Below are positions 1-12,100 of a stretch of 64,000 bases of DNA, piece after piece (the first letter of the stretch is position 1; the number at the start of each line of letters is the position of its first letter). The stretch lies in contig NZ_CP110644.1 in assembly GCF_026153515.1 (NCBI RefSeq), positions 1,141,001-1,205,000 on the forward strand, read 5' to 3'. The stretch is from Pseudomonas sp. KU26590. GTDB lineage: Bacteria; Pseudomonadota; Gammaproteobacteria; Pseudomonadales; Pseudomonadaceae. The notes beneath the pieces were generated by a model. The model saw nothing but the letters and a program-made list of their open reading frames with translations. It was not told where the DNA came from and searched no databases. The translations under genes were made by a program, and so were the position numbers.

Positions 1-1065
1 GCGGTTGCCGAGCAGTTGGTCCGTCACTGCGAAAAATATCCCGAAACCCGCAACCTCATCAGCCGCAGCCGTGGCGGTGAGTTTGCGGTGCTGGCGCCGG
101 GCATGGTTCGCGATGAGGCCGTGCAGCTGGTGCAGAATCTAGAGGCGGCGCTGCTGAGTCTGGAAGCCACCGGCGCCTCTGATGTCTCGCCGGTTGCGCA
201 TATGGGGCTGGCGCCGTACAGCCCGGGCGATGCCTCGCTTACCTTGCTGGCGCTGGCCGATCAGGCGTTGTCCCAGGCTGAAAGCGGTGGCGAGCAATCG
301 TGGTATTGCATCGAGCGTGGGGCGATTGGTGATCTGGGTGAGGATCAGCACGCGTGGCACAGGACCTTGGATCACGCCCTTGAGCACGGGCGGTTTCAGT
401 TGTTCTTTCAGCCAGTGGTCGCGTCGGGCGATGGGGCGAGCGTGTTGCATTACAAGGTGCTGTCGCGCTTGGTCGATGCCGACGGTGAAACGATTCCGGC
501 CGGGCGCTTTCTGCCGTGGCTGGAGCGCTTTGGTTGGTCGAGCCGGCTGGATTTGTTGATGTTGCGACAAGTGCTGGCGCATCTGGGCACGCACAATGAG
601 CGATTGGCGCTGAACCTGTCGGCGGCGACGCTCAACGATGCGTCGGCGTTGAACGAGGTGTTCAACGCGCTGCGCCTGCACCCGAGACTGGGCGCACGCC
701 TGACCTTCGAGATTGGCGAGGAGCAGGTGCCGGAGCAGGTGGTGCTGGAGAAGCTGACGCGACGTCTGCAAGAAGCCGGGTATTCCCTGGCGCTGCAGCG
801 CTTTGGTGGGCGTTTCAGCATGATCGGCAACCTGGCGCATCTGGGGCTGGCGTATTTGAAGATCGATGGCAGCTACATCCGCACCATCGACCAGGAAAGC
901 CACAAACGGTTGTTCATCGAAGCGGTCCAGCGCGCGGCCCACAGCATCGACCTGCCACTGATTGCCGAGCGTGTTGAGACGGAAGGCGAACACCGGGTAA
1001 TCCTGGAAATGGGGATTGAAGGGGTGCAAGGGCGGCTGTTTGGCGACCCTGCGCCGTGGAAGTGA
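1..1065 (+). CDS. lapD: LapD, c-di-GMP receptor (C-terminal part)
   Basis: The reading frame is open from base 1, so the N-terminal membrane, periplasmic and HAMP parts lie outside the window; 354 codons remain. What is visible is the end of a degenerate GGDEF domain (RGGEF near residue 20) and an EAL-like domain in which the EAL motif is replaced by KVLSRL. Degenerate GGDEF and EAL domains are the hallmark of LapD, an inner-membrane c-di-GMP receptor with no enzyme activity. In the family, c-di-GMP-bound LapD sequesters the periplasmic protease LapG and so keeps LapA on the surface. The lapA-lapEBC locus next door supports the call. lapG, usually adjacent, would lie upstream of the window. 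Confidence 0.93.
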   Translation, partial: AVAEQLVRHCEKYPETRNLISRSRGGEFAVLAPGMVRDEAVQLVQNLEAALLSLEATGASDVSPVAHMGLAPYSPGDASLTLLALADQALSQAESGGEQSWYCIERGAIGDLGEDQHAWHRTLDHALEHGRFQLFFQPVVASGDGASVLHYKVLSRLVDADGETIPAGRFLPWLERFGWSSRLDLLMLRQVLAHLGTHNERLALNLSAATLNDASALNEVFNALRLHPRLGARLTFEIGEEQVPEQVVLEKLTRRLQEAGYSLALQRFGGRFSMIGNLAHLGLAYLKIDGSYIRTIDQESHKRLFIEAVQRAAHSIDLPLIAERVETEGEHRVILEMGIEGVQGRLFGDPAPWK

Positions 1066-1079
1066 TGGGCTGAGGAATG

Positions 1080-2665
1080 TGCCCGCTGTTTTAACTCAAT
1101 AATGATGGCTGACGCGCTATGTGAAGGCGCGCGCTTGCCCGCGAAGGCGGTGGGTCAGTCACCTTTCTATCAACCGACAGAACGCGTTCGCCAGCAAGCC
1201 GGCTCCTACGGATTTGTATCTGCGGCGAACAGGGATGCTGCGCCAGACACCGTACGGTGTAGGAGCGTGGCTTGTCCCGCGATCGGCTGCGCAGCAGTCG
1301 TCAAACCTCCCGACGCATTTATCGCTAGCACACCGCGTTCACCGGGTTGACTGCCACTTCGCGCCAGATCGCGGGACAAGCCACGCTCCTACGAATTGGG
1401 TGGGTTGATGAGTGTGCGTTGTGTCAGGTGCTCATGTCTGCGCCTCGGAAACCGCATTCGCGGGCAAGCGCGCTCCTACGCCCTGCGGGCAGAGGCGGAC
1501 CGCGATCCATTCCATTTCATTCTGCGATTGCACAGCTACGGGATGATCATCCAACGCGAATTACCAACAGGAACGCAGATTAATGGCCGGCGCAAATCCC
1601 CTGTAGGAGCGCGCTTGCCCGCGAAGGGGGTGTGTCAGACGGCATTGATGTCACAGACCCGCCGCTTCGCGACCGTCGTAACCTCCGATTGCTCCTACAG
1701 TGGATTTGCGTGCGACGCGGATTTTGGATGCGGGTACGCAAATCCGTTCGACGTTGATTTGGATGCGGGCGCAGAAATGGTAGGAGTGAGCTTGCTCGCG
1801 ATTGCGGTGGGTCAGTCACCTTTGTATTAACCGACAGAGCGCGTTCGCCAGCAAGCCGGCTCCTACGGATTTGTATCTACGGCGAACAGGGATGCTGCGC
1901 CAGCCACGCTCCTACGAATTGGGTGGGTTGATGAGTGTGCGTTGTGTCAGGTGCTCATGTCTGCGCCTCGGAAACCGCATTCGCGGGCAAGCGCGCTCCT
2001 ACGCCCTGCGGGCAGAGGCGGACCGCGATCCATTCCATTTCATTCTGCGATTGCACAGCTACGGGATGATCATCCAACGCGAATTACCAACAGGAACGCA
2101 GATTAATGGCCGGCGCAAATCCCCTGTAGGAGCGCGCTTGCCCGCGAAGGGGGTGTGTCAGACGGCATTGATGTCACAGACCCGCCGCTTCGCGACCGTC
2201 GTAACCTCCGATTGCTCCTACAGTGGATTTGCGTGCGACGCGGATTTTGGATGCGGGTACGCAAATCCGTTCGACGTTGATTTGGATGCGGGCGCAGAAA
2301 TTGTAGGAGTGAGCTTGCTCGCGATTGCGGTGGGTCAGTCACCTTTGTATTAACCGACAGAGCGCGTTCGCCAGCAAGCCGGCTCCTACGGATTTGTATC
2401 TACGGCGAACAGGGATGCTGCGCCAGCCACGCTCCTACGAATTGGGTGGGTTGATGAGTGTGCGTTGTGTCAGGTGCTCATGTCTGCGCCTCGGAAACCG
2501 CGTTCGCGGGCAAGCGCGCTCCTACGCCCTTCGGGCAGAGGCAGACCGCGATCCATGCTATTTCATCCCGCAGACCAACCTGGGGATCATTCAACGCGCA
2601 ATACCAGCGGGAGCACCGGTTAGCCGACGCCGCCACTCAACTGTAGGAGCGCGTCAGCCAGCATT
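1080..2665. repeat. REP-rich intergenic region between lapD and the next gene
   Basis: About 1.65 kb carries no convincing gene. It contains many copies, in both orientations, of a REP-type palindrome with the core GTAGGAGCGCGCTTGCCCGC, for example near 1118, 1258, 1385, 1460, 1602, 1980, 2125, 2505 and 2643. Variants include GTAGGAGTGAGCTTGCTCGC. The short open frames here recur with the repeats and look like REP artefacts. Confidence 0.85.
1379..2540. repeat. 523-bp direct tandem duplication plus partial third copy
   Basis: Positions 1379-1901 and 1902-2424 are almost identical; one difference I see is ATGGTAGG at about 1779 against ATTGTAGG at about 2302. A third copy starts at 2425 and loses identity after about 2540. 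The tail of the unit is also matched by the diverged stretch at about 1140-1245. Each unit carries several REP hairpins. Confidence 0.9.
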
Positions 2666-2722
2666 ATTTTTTCGAATGGCATTCCGTAAGCGGGTAAGCG
2701 CCTCAGGCCGGGGAGGTGGGCT

Positions 2723-3061
2723 TCAGATCAGCCGTTGTTCATCATCATTGATCAAGTCACTCAGGCCGCCCAGTGTTTCCCGGGCCTGGGTTCGATCCAT
2801 CAGTTTCGCCTGTGCGGCGGAGGGGAGGTCGGTGATGTTGAGGATGCCTTTGCTGGTCAGGACCTGAATCAAGTCGTCCAGTACCCGGATCATGTCCATG
2901 TCGCTGGACTTGAGCTGGATCAGGCTTTTCTCGACCACTTCGTTGGCAAACCAGGCTTGCACCTGATGGTCATCGGGCGGCAGTTGCTCGCTCGCTTCGG
3001 CAAAAGCCGTCGCTTCCACGCGAATTAGCGTGCCATCGGCATCGCGCTGAACGTAAAACAT
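2723..3061 (-). CDS. Small conserved protein of unknown function
   Basis: This is a 112-residue, acidic, probably helical cytoplasmic protein with no signal peptide or membrane segment. It begins MFYVQRDADGTLIRVEA and has a Leu/Ile/Asp-rich centre. It lies between lapD and lapA on the lapA strand, about 80 bases beyond the lapA stop and separated from it by a strong hairpin. I recall Pseudomonas homologues that carry the label 'tryptophan synthase subunit beta', but nothing here resembles TrpB, so I give no function. The ATG start is preceded by CTGAGGAATGAGCC, a reasonable ribosome-binding site. Confidence 0.8.
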   Translation of the reverse strand: MFYVQRDADGTLIRVEATAFAEASEQLPPDDHQVQAWFANEVVEKSLIQLKSSDMDMIRVLDDLIQVLTSKGILNITDLPSAAQAKLMDRTQARETLGGLSDLINDDEQRLI

Positions 3062-3086
3062 GGCTCATTCCTCAGGGACTAACCGG

Positions 3087-3115
3087 GCTGGCAACCGTCA
3101 GGGACGGCTGCCAGC
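3087..3115 (-). terminator. Strong hairpin 3' of lapA
   Basis: An inverted repeat of GCTGGCA plus CCGTC closes over a 3-base loop, with one mismatch. It sits 30 bases beyond the lapA stop codon. There is no U-tract on either strand, so it may protect the 3' end or act as an imperfect terminator rather than a classical intrinsic terminator. Confidence 0.5.
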
Positions 3116-3144
3116 ACAGTACAACAGCTCTCGCGGCTCAGCTA

Positions 3145-6100
3145 TCAGTGGTGATCGACTTTGATGGTCGGATCCGCACCGCTCACCAGCGAGTTGACCA
3201 TGGCATTGCTCCAGGTCACCCCTTCCACCTTGATGTGCACATCGGCCGTGGTCGCCGCGGCAGCCGCAGAGACATTCGACGCGAACTGCCCGGTGGTGCT
3301 GACTTGCAGAATGGTGTCACGGCCATCGTTGGTGACTTGCAGGTACTTGCTGAGGGTGTCGGTGTCTTCACCTTGCAGCAGATCACGCAGGTCGATACGG
3401 TCGCCTTCGCCTTTGTTGAAGTCCTTGATCACGTCAAAGCCACCGCTGTTGGTGTCGCCCGCTTTCCAGGCGAACGTATCGGCCCCTGCGCCACCGGTGA
3501 GGATGTCGTTGCCTTTACCGCCCACCAGGATGTCGTTGCCGTTGCCACCATTGAGGATGTCGTCGCCACCCTGGCCGAACAGAATGTCGTTGCCATTGCC
3601 GCCGAGCAGGGTGTCGTTGCCGTCCTGCGACGTTGACGACGAATTGGCCAGGTGAGCCACCGCGTCCAGGTTGTTGGTCACGAATGAGTGCAGCGTCTTG
3701 TCATCGATGGTCGACACGTTCACGTGCAGGGTGTCTGCCGCGAACGCCTTGAGCGCCGTGATGCCGCCCTGGGTGTTGTAGGTGATCAGATCACCGAACA
3801 GGATGTCATTGCCGTCGCCACCGTTGAGGGTGTCGCTGCCCGGAGCGATATCTTTCTGGTCGCCCAGTACCGCTTTCGCCAGATCATCCGCGTTGACATT
3901 ACTCAGTGCATGACCGTCGCTGTCGTAGTGATCAAGCGTGCTCGCCTTGACGGCCGAGTTCAGGCCGATCGCTTCGATGGTTGGCGACTGCTTCAGCAAC
4001 AGGGCGTAGCCGGTGTCCGCTTCCGCCAGCACAACGCTGCTGCCGTTGGTTTCAGGTGAATTCAGGCTGTATTCATAACCGCCCTTGCCGTCGGCGTGGC
4101 TGGCAAGCGTGCCGACCAGCGCGCCGTTGCTGTTGCTGGCGTAGCTGTACACATGGCCCACGGTGTCGATGGCGACTTTGCCGTTCACCGTGTAGGTGCT
4201 GCCCAGATGCCAGCTTTCGAGGGCCGTCGCCAGCGTGATGGTCGTACCACTGACAGTGCCGAGCACGGTACTGGTGTTCTGGTAAACGTTAGGCTCGCCG
4301 TCGGTGATGAAGTAAGTGCGGTTCTCGCCTGTAGGGTTGGTGCTGTTCAAGCCGGCAAACCAGTTCGCCGTGGTCTTGAAGGCGTCTTCGTAGTTGGTTG
4401 TACCGCCCGACGTCATGGTCGCCAGTGCAGCGGCCAGGGTTTTCAGGGCTGCGGCCTTGTCAGACATATCCACGGAAACGGTAGAGCGTACGTTGGTGTC
4501 GAAATCCACCAGCAGCACGTTGATCTTGCCGGCGTTGGCCGTCTGAGCACCGTTCGCCAGTTTCTCGAAGACCGACTGCAGCTGCGTCTTCGCCGTGTCG
4601 AGGGATTTGCCCATGCTGCCCGAGCTGTCGACGATGAAGGCGATGTTATAGCTCTTGCCCTGCACGATGGTCGTGCCGCTGACGTCGCCGACGATGATGT
4701 CGCCACCGGTGGTGCCAGTGATCGGCGTCGGGTCGGTGCCGGCCAGGCCTTCACTCGAGTTGTAGGTCTGAGACTCAACGGTGACCGTGATCGCCTTGCT
4801 GTCGCTGGCGCTGGCCACGGCGCTTGGTACGCCTGGAACGTTTGCTTCGGTCGCCGTCGCTGTGACGTTCAGCGTGAACTTGCCGCTGAAGTAGTCAGGC
4901 GTGGTGATGCTCAGCGTCGACAGGTCGAACTGGCTGACATCGATCGTGTCCATCACGGTTTTGCCGTTTTCGACGTGAGTCGTCACGGTGGCCGTGTGGC
5001 CTGCGGCGTCGGTCAGGATCGAGCCGGCCGGTGCGCCGCCACTCAGGGTCGTGACGTGAGTCTCCGAACCGTCAAGGCTGTCACCGAACACCGCTTTGAC
5101 CGGGCTCAGCTTGATCGCGGTGCCTTCGGTGCCGTGGTTCAGCTCGTAACCGGTGTAATAACCCTCACCGCTGCCAACCGTGCCTTCGTGCAGCGGCGAG
5201 ACGTTCAGGCCGGAAGCCTTGAGGTCATCGACCGTTGCGAACAGCAGCACGTTGGTGCTGTTCAGGGCCACGGTCTGAGTGGCGCCGGTGCTGATGTTCT
5301 TGTCGACCAGGTTGATGCTGTAGTTGCCCGGACCTGCCTGGTTGTAGTGGTAGATGTCCAGGGTGTAGTAGCCGGACTCTGTCGGCGTGAAGCCCGCGCT
5401 CTGGATCTTGCCACCCGCGCCCCATGTAGCGTTGGCGGCGGTCTGGCCAGCGACGGTAATCAGCAGACTGTCGTCCGCGGTACCGGAGAAGGTGTAGGTG
5501 TGGCCGGCTTCCATGTAGACCAGACCGGACAACTTGGTGCCGGTACCGACCGCGACGGAAGCGTCCTGCGCTGCGGCGGCGACGGTGTGAGAGGTCGACG
5601 CGACGGTGGTGTTGAAGCCGGCCTTGATGGTCGCTTCGTTGGCGCCCTGACCGTTGGTGCCCATATTGGTCAGCGTCCCGACGTAGACGTCCTTGACCAG
5701 ACCGGTCGACTGAACGACGCCGGTACCCAGTGTCACCAGCGGTTGGTCGGCGACAGGTGCCACGCTGATGGCGCCGGTGGCTTTGACCGAACTCGTCAGA
5801 CCCTGATCGTCGACGGCCTTGTAGGTGAACGAGGTGCTGCCCGCCCAATCGGCGGCTGGCTTGAAGTACACCGTTGCAGCGTTGCCGACTGCCGCGATGT
5901 TACTCAGGCTGGTCAGCGCCACTTTACCGGCTGCATCCGCGTAGAAGGTGCCGTGTGCGGCCATGTCCACCAGGTTGAAGTGGTCAATGGTGCCATCGAC
6001 GTCGGTGCCGGTCAGCTTGACCGCGATAGTGGTGTCTTCGTTGCCCGTTGCCGAAGCTGACTTGGTCACCGGCGCGTCGTTGACGGCGATCACGTTGATC

Positions 6101-9100
6101 TGGCTGTTGTGTACGACAGTCTGGTTATTGCTGCCGTTGGCATCAGCGTCGGTGACAGCGATGGTCACACCGCGCTGTGCAGTGCTCGGGTTATCGCTGT
6201 TGTCGGCGTAGGTGATCGACTTGATCAAGGTTTCGTAGTTGGCAACCGAAGCCTTGCCGGTCAAGTCGATGACGATGTTGCCTTTGGCGTCGTTGCTCAG
6301 CGTGTAAGTGATACCCAGATCGGTCGTGGCGCTGTTGGTGCCCTTGTAGTACTGGGACACGATCAGGTCTTCAGCCTGAATGCCGGTCAGCGTGATCTTC
6401 GCGCTGCTCAGCTGGGTGCTGTCGACGTCAGTGATGCTGAAGTCTTTGACGATCGCGATCGGCGCGCCGTTTTCGGTGTAGGTGATGCTGTCGAAATTAA
6501 CGACCGGTGCGTCGTTCACTGGCGTGACATTGACGGTCAGCGGCTGTTGGGTCGTTGCCGACGGGCCGTTCAGTTCGGTGGACGTCGCGTTGACAATCAG
6601 GTCGATCTGGCCGTTGAAGTTTTCCGGTGGCGTGATGGTCACCTTGGTCAGGTCCCAGCCGTCGAGCGCTGCAGTGCCGTTGCCGCCGGCAGTTGACGTG
6701 TAGCTGTGAGTGCCATCAGTGACGACAGCACCGACTGGAACGCCGGAAACGGTCAGATGGCTCAGGCTCTCGGAACCGTCGTTATCGACCAGGGTGGTGC
6801 CAATGTTCAGGTGGATGGCCGTGTCTTCCGGGCCGGTAACCGCAGGCGCGATCACGGTCGGGGCGTCTGCAACCGCGGCCACATGGACGTTGAACGTCAG
6901 GTCTTTGCTGACCGGAGCCGCGGCGCCGTCTTGGGCGGTAGCGGTGACGGTCAGGGCAATGTCGCCGCTGAAGTTGGCAGGCGGGGTGAGCTTGAGTTTG
7001 CTCAGGTCCCAATCCGTCACGTCGGTGGCGGTAGCGCCGGCCGTGGCGTTGAAGGTGTGCGTGCCGTCGCTCAGGGAAGCGCCAACCGGGATGCCCTTCA
7101 TGCTGACGGTCAGGGTTTCGGAACCGTCGACGTCAGTGGTCGCTGCCTTGATGGTCGACAGCAGAATCGCGTTGTCTTCCAGGCCGCTGTTCAGGTGCTC
7201 GGTGACGCTGATGTTGTTGACCACGCCGCCGAAGGAGTTCGCGTCGCCGGCCTTGAATTCCAGCTTCGCGCTGCCGTCTGTGGTGACCGGCACGTCGAAG
7301 GTGTAGGTCTTCAGACCCACTACAGTATTGGTCAGCGTGCCGACCAGCTTGCCGCCCCAGAAGACGTTGATCAGCGAGTTGTCGACCGCGCCTGCACGGA
7401 CCGAGTAATCGAGCGAAACGGTGTAGGTCGCGCCGGCTTTTGCGTCGATGTTGGTGTACAGGTTGCTCGGGTCGCCGCTGTTGCGCTCCAGCTCCAGCAC
7501 TTGGCTGTTGTTGCTGTTGCCGGCAACGCCGTAGGTGCCCGGGGTGCGGATTTCAACGGTGCCGCCGCTGTTGTCGGTGTGCCACGCGCCGCTGCCGATG
7601 TTGCCGATCACGGTCGTGGTCGCGCCGTTCACGTTCAGCGAAGCCACGGTCTGGTCGTCCACGAGGGACAGGGCAGGGGTGTCAGTGACCGGGTTGACCT
7701 TGATGGTGCCGGTCGCCGGTGTGGTGTCTGCCTGCCCCTGATTGTCGACGGCGGTGTAGGTGAATTGGGTGCTGCCGCTCCAGTCGCCGTCCGGCTTGAA
7801 GAAGACGGTTGCGCTGTTGCCGGTCGCCTTGATGACACTGGTGCCGTCCAGTGCCTGAGTGCCTGCGGCGTCGGCGTAGAACGTGCCGTGCTGCCCAAGG
7901 TTGACCAGGTTGAAGTGGTCAATGGTGCCGTCGACGTCGGTGCCTGTCAGCTTGACCGCGAGGGTGTTGTCTTCGTCGCCCGTGGCCGACGCTGGCTTGG
8001 TCACCGGCGCATCATTGACGGAAATCACGCTGATCTTGCTGTCGTGTACGACGGTCTGGTTGTTGGTGCCGTTGGCATCCACGTCGGTCACAGCGATCAT
8101 CACACCACGCGGCGCAGTGCTCGGATTGTTGCTGTTGTCGGCGTAGGTGATCGACTTGATCAGGGTTTCGTAGTTGGCAACCGAAGCCTTGCCGGTCAGG
8201 TCGATAACGATGTTGCCGTTGGCGTCGTTGCTCAGCTTGTAGCTGATACCCAGATCGGTAGTACCGGTGGTGCCGTCGGTGCCGCCTTTGTAGTACTGGG
8301 AAACGATCAGGTCTTCGCCTTTGATGCCGGTCAGCGTGATCTTCGCGCTGCTCAGCTCAGTGCTGTCGACATCAGCGATGCTGAAGTCTTTGACGATCGC
8401 AATCGGTGCACCGTTTTCGGTGTACGTGATGCTGCCGAAGTTGACGACAGGCGCGTCGTTGACAGGCGTAACGGTGATGGTGCCGGTTGCCGGGGTGGTC
8501 GAAGCCGTGCCCTGATTATCGACAGCGGTGTAGGTGAACGGCGTGCTGCCATTCCAGTTGGCGTCAGGCTTGAAGTAGATCGTCGCACCGTTGTCGGTGG
8601 CGGTGATGCTGGTAGTGCCGGTCAGCGGCTGGGTGCCGGCGGCGTCCGAGTAGAACGTGCCGTTGGCAGGCGTGTTGACCAGGGTGAAGTGGCCAATGGT
8701 GCCGTCGACGTCGGAGCCGGTCAGCTTGACCGCGACGAGCGTGTCTTCGTTGCCATTGCCTGTGGCCGTGTTAACGAGCGGCGCATCGTTCACTGACGCG
8801 ACGTTCACGGTCAGCGACTGCGTCGTGGTGGCCGAATCCTTGTTGGCGCCTTCGGTCGATGTCGAACTCACTTGCAGGTTGATCGAGCCGTTGAAGTCTT
8901 TCGGCGGCGTGATGGTCAGGGTGCTCAGGTTCCAGCCAGTGAGGTAAGCCTCGCCATCGCCGCCTTCAGAAACAGGGATGGAGGTGTAGCTGTGGCCGTT
9001 GCCATCGCTCAGCACCGCGCCCACTGGAATGCCGCCCACAATGACCGGTCCGAGGGACTCAGAACCGTCGGTGTCGACCAGTGCCGCGCTCAGGTCCAGC

Positions 9101-12100
9101 TTGATGGCGGTGTCTTCATCGCCTTGGGCGTTGGTGACAGTAACAATCGGGGCATCAGCCACCGGCGTGACATTGATCGTGCCAGTTGCTGTGTTGCCGG
9201 CTGGCAGGCTCTGGTTGTCGACAGCGGTGTAGGTGAAGTTGGTGTCGCCCGCCCAGTTGGCGTCCGGCTTGAAGTAGATCGTCGCGCCGTTGTCCGTGGC
9301 GGCGATGTTGTTCAAGTTGGTCAGCGGCTGGGTGCCGGCGGCGTCCGAGTAGAAGGTGCCGTGTGCAGGCGCAGTGACCAGGTTGAAGTGGCCAATGGTG
9401 CCATCGACATCGGAGCCGGAAAGCTTGACGGCGATGGTGGTGTCTTCGTTGCCTGCACCCGAAGCGGCGTTCACAACCGGCGCATCGTTGACGGCCACGA
9501 CATTGATCAGGCTGTTGTGAACGACGGTCTGGTTATTGGTGCCGTTGGCGTCCACATCGGTGACAGCGATGGTCACACCGCGCGGCGCGGTGCTTGGGTT
9601 CTCGCTGTTGTCGGCGTAGGTGATCGACTTGATCAAGGTTTCGTAGTTGGCAACCGAAGCCTTGCCAGTCAGGTCGATAAAGATGTTGCCGTTGGCGTCG
9701 TTGCTCAGCGTGTACTTGATGCCCAGACCGGTATCACCGCTGGTGCCGCCCTTGTAGTACTGGGTGACGATCAGGTCTTCAGCCTGAATGCCGGTCAGCG
9801 TGATCTTCGCGCTGCTCAGCTGAGTGCTGTCGACGTCGGTGATGGCGAAGTTGTTGACGATCGCAACCGGTGCACCGTTTTCGGTGTAGGTGGTGCCTTC
9901 GAAGTTGACCACTGGCGCGTCGTTGACCGGCGTGACGTTAACGGTCAGCGACTCGGTGTTTGTCGCTTTCTGGCCGGTGATTTCAGTCGAGGTCGAGCTC
10001 ACCTGCAGGGTGATCGGGCCGTTGAAGTCAGCCGGTGGCGTCAGGGTCAGCTTGGTCAAATCCCAGCCGTCGATGATGACTTTACCGTCGCCGGTCGGGA
10101 TCGAGGTGTAGCTGTGGGTGCCGTCAGTCAGCACGCCGCCGACCGGGATGCCGCCAACGGTCAGGCCGCTGAGGCTTTCCGAACCGTCGGTGTCAACGAG
10201 AGCCGTGCCGACATTGATCTTGATCGCCGAGTCTTCAGCGCCCTGGGCGTTGGTGACGGTGACGATCGGGGCATCAGCCACAGGCGTGACGTTGATCGTG
10301 CCAGTTGCTGTGTTGCCGGCTGGCAGGTTCTGGTTGTCGACAGCGGTGTAAGTGAAGTTGGTGTCGCCTGCCCAGTTTGCGTCCGGCTTGAAGTAGATCG
10401 TCGCGCCGTTGTTGCTGGCGGCGATGTTAGTCAAGTTGGTCAGCGGCTGAGTGCCGGCAGCGTCGGAGTAGAACGTGCCGTTGGCTGGCGTGTTGACCAG
10501 GTTGAAGTGGCCAATCGTGCCGTCGACGTCAGAGCCGGTCAGCTTGACAGCGATGGTGGTGTCTTCGTTGCCTACGCTGGAAGCTGTGTTCACGGTCGGT
10601 GCATCGTTGACCGCCGTCACGTCGATTTCGCCGGTGGCGCTGCCCGACAGGTTGTTGGTGCCATTGGCATCAACGTCGGTCACTTCGATGGTCACGCCGC
10701 GTGGGGTGGTGATCGGGGCGTCACTGCTGTTGGCGTAGGTGATCGAGTTGATCAACGTCGTGTAGTCAGCGATCGACGCCTTGCCGGTCAGGTCGATGAT
10801 GATGTTGCCATCGGCATCGTTGCTGAGGTTGTAGCTGATTCCCAGCGTAGTGGTGCCACTGTTTGCACCGGTGTAGTACTGGGAAACGATCAGGTCTTCA
10901 GCCTGAATGCCAGTCAGCGTGATTTTTGCGCTGCTCAGTTGGCTGCTGTCGACGTCGCCGATCTGCAGGTTGCTGACCAATGCCTGAGGTGCGCCGTTTT
11001 CGACGTAGTCAGGGTTGGTGAAGGTGACGGTTGGCGCGTCGTTGACCGGCCCGACGTTGACAGTCAGAGACTGAATCGTGGTGGCCGAGTCCTTGTTGGC
11101 GCTTTCGGTCGAGGTCGAGCTCACCTGCAAGGTGATCGGGCCGTTGAAGTCTTTCGGCGGCGTGATTGTCAGGTTGGTCAAATCCCAACCGTTGATGTAG
11201 ACCGCGCCGTCGCCGGTCGGAATCGAGGTGTAGCTGTGGGTGCCGTCAGTCAACACGGCGCCCACAGGAATGCCGGACACCACGAACGGGCCCAGAGATT
11301 CCGAGCCATCGGTGTCGACCAGCGCGGTGCTCACGTTCAGCTTGATCGCAGAATCTTCATTACCTTGGGCGTCGGCAACGGTCACGATCGGTGCATCGGC
11401 CACCGGCGTGACGTTGATGATGCCGTTGGCTGGCGCGCCCGTTTGCAGGTTCTGATTGTCGACCGCGGTGTAGGTGAAGCTGGTGTCACCGGCCCAGTTG
11501 GCGTCCGGCTTGAAGTAGATCGTCGCGCTGTTGTTGCTGGCGGCGATGTTGCTGAGGTTGGTCAGCGCCTGGGTCCCTGCGGCGTCGGCGTAGAACGTGC
11601 CGTGCTCGGCCATGGTGGCCAGGTTGAAGTGGTCAATGGTGCCGTCGACATCAGCGCCGGTCAGCTTGACCGCGATGGCGGTGTCTTCGTCGCCCTGGCC
11701 CAGTGCTGCGTTGACGGTCGGCGCGTCGTTAACGGCGATCACGTTGATCTGGCCGTCGTGCACGGCGGTCAGGTTAGTGGTGCCGTTGGCGTCCAGGTCG
11801 GTGACAGAGATGGTTACGCCGCGCGGAACGGTGCTCGGGTTTTCGCTGTTGTCGGCGTAGGTGAGCGACTTGATCAGGGTTTCATAGTTGGCGACCGAGG
11901 CATTGCCCGTCAGGTCGATCACGATGTTGCCGTTGGCGTCGTTGCTCAGGGTGTAGGTGATGCCCAGGTCAGTGACGCCGGTGGTGCCACCTTTGTAGTA
12001 CTGGGACACAACGAGGTCTTCAGCCTGAATACCGGTCAGCGTGATCTTCGCGCTGCTCAGTTGCGTGCTGTCGATGTCGGTGATGCTGAAGTTGTTGACC

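Noticed and set aside
1102..2867. Repeated open frames of about 80-180 codons with near-identical products
   Set aside because: They track the 523-bp duplication and the REP palindromes, and so are by-products of the repeat.
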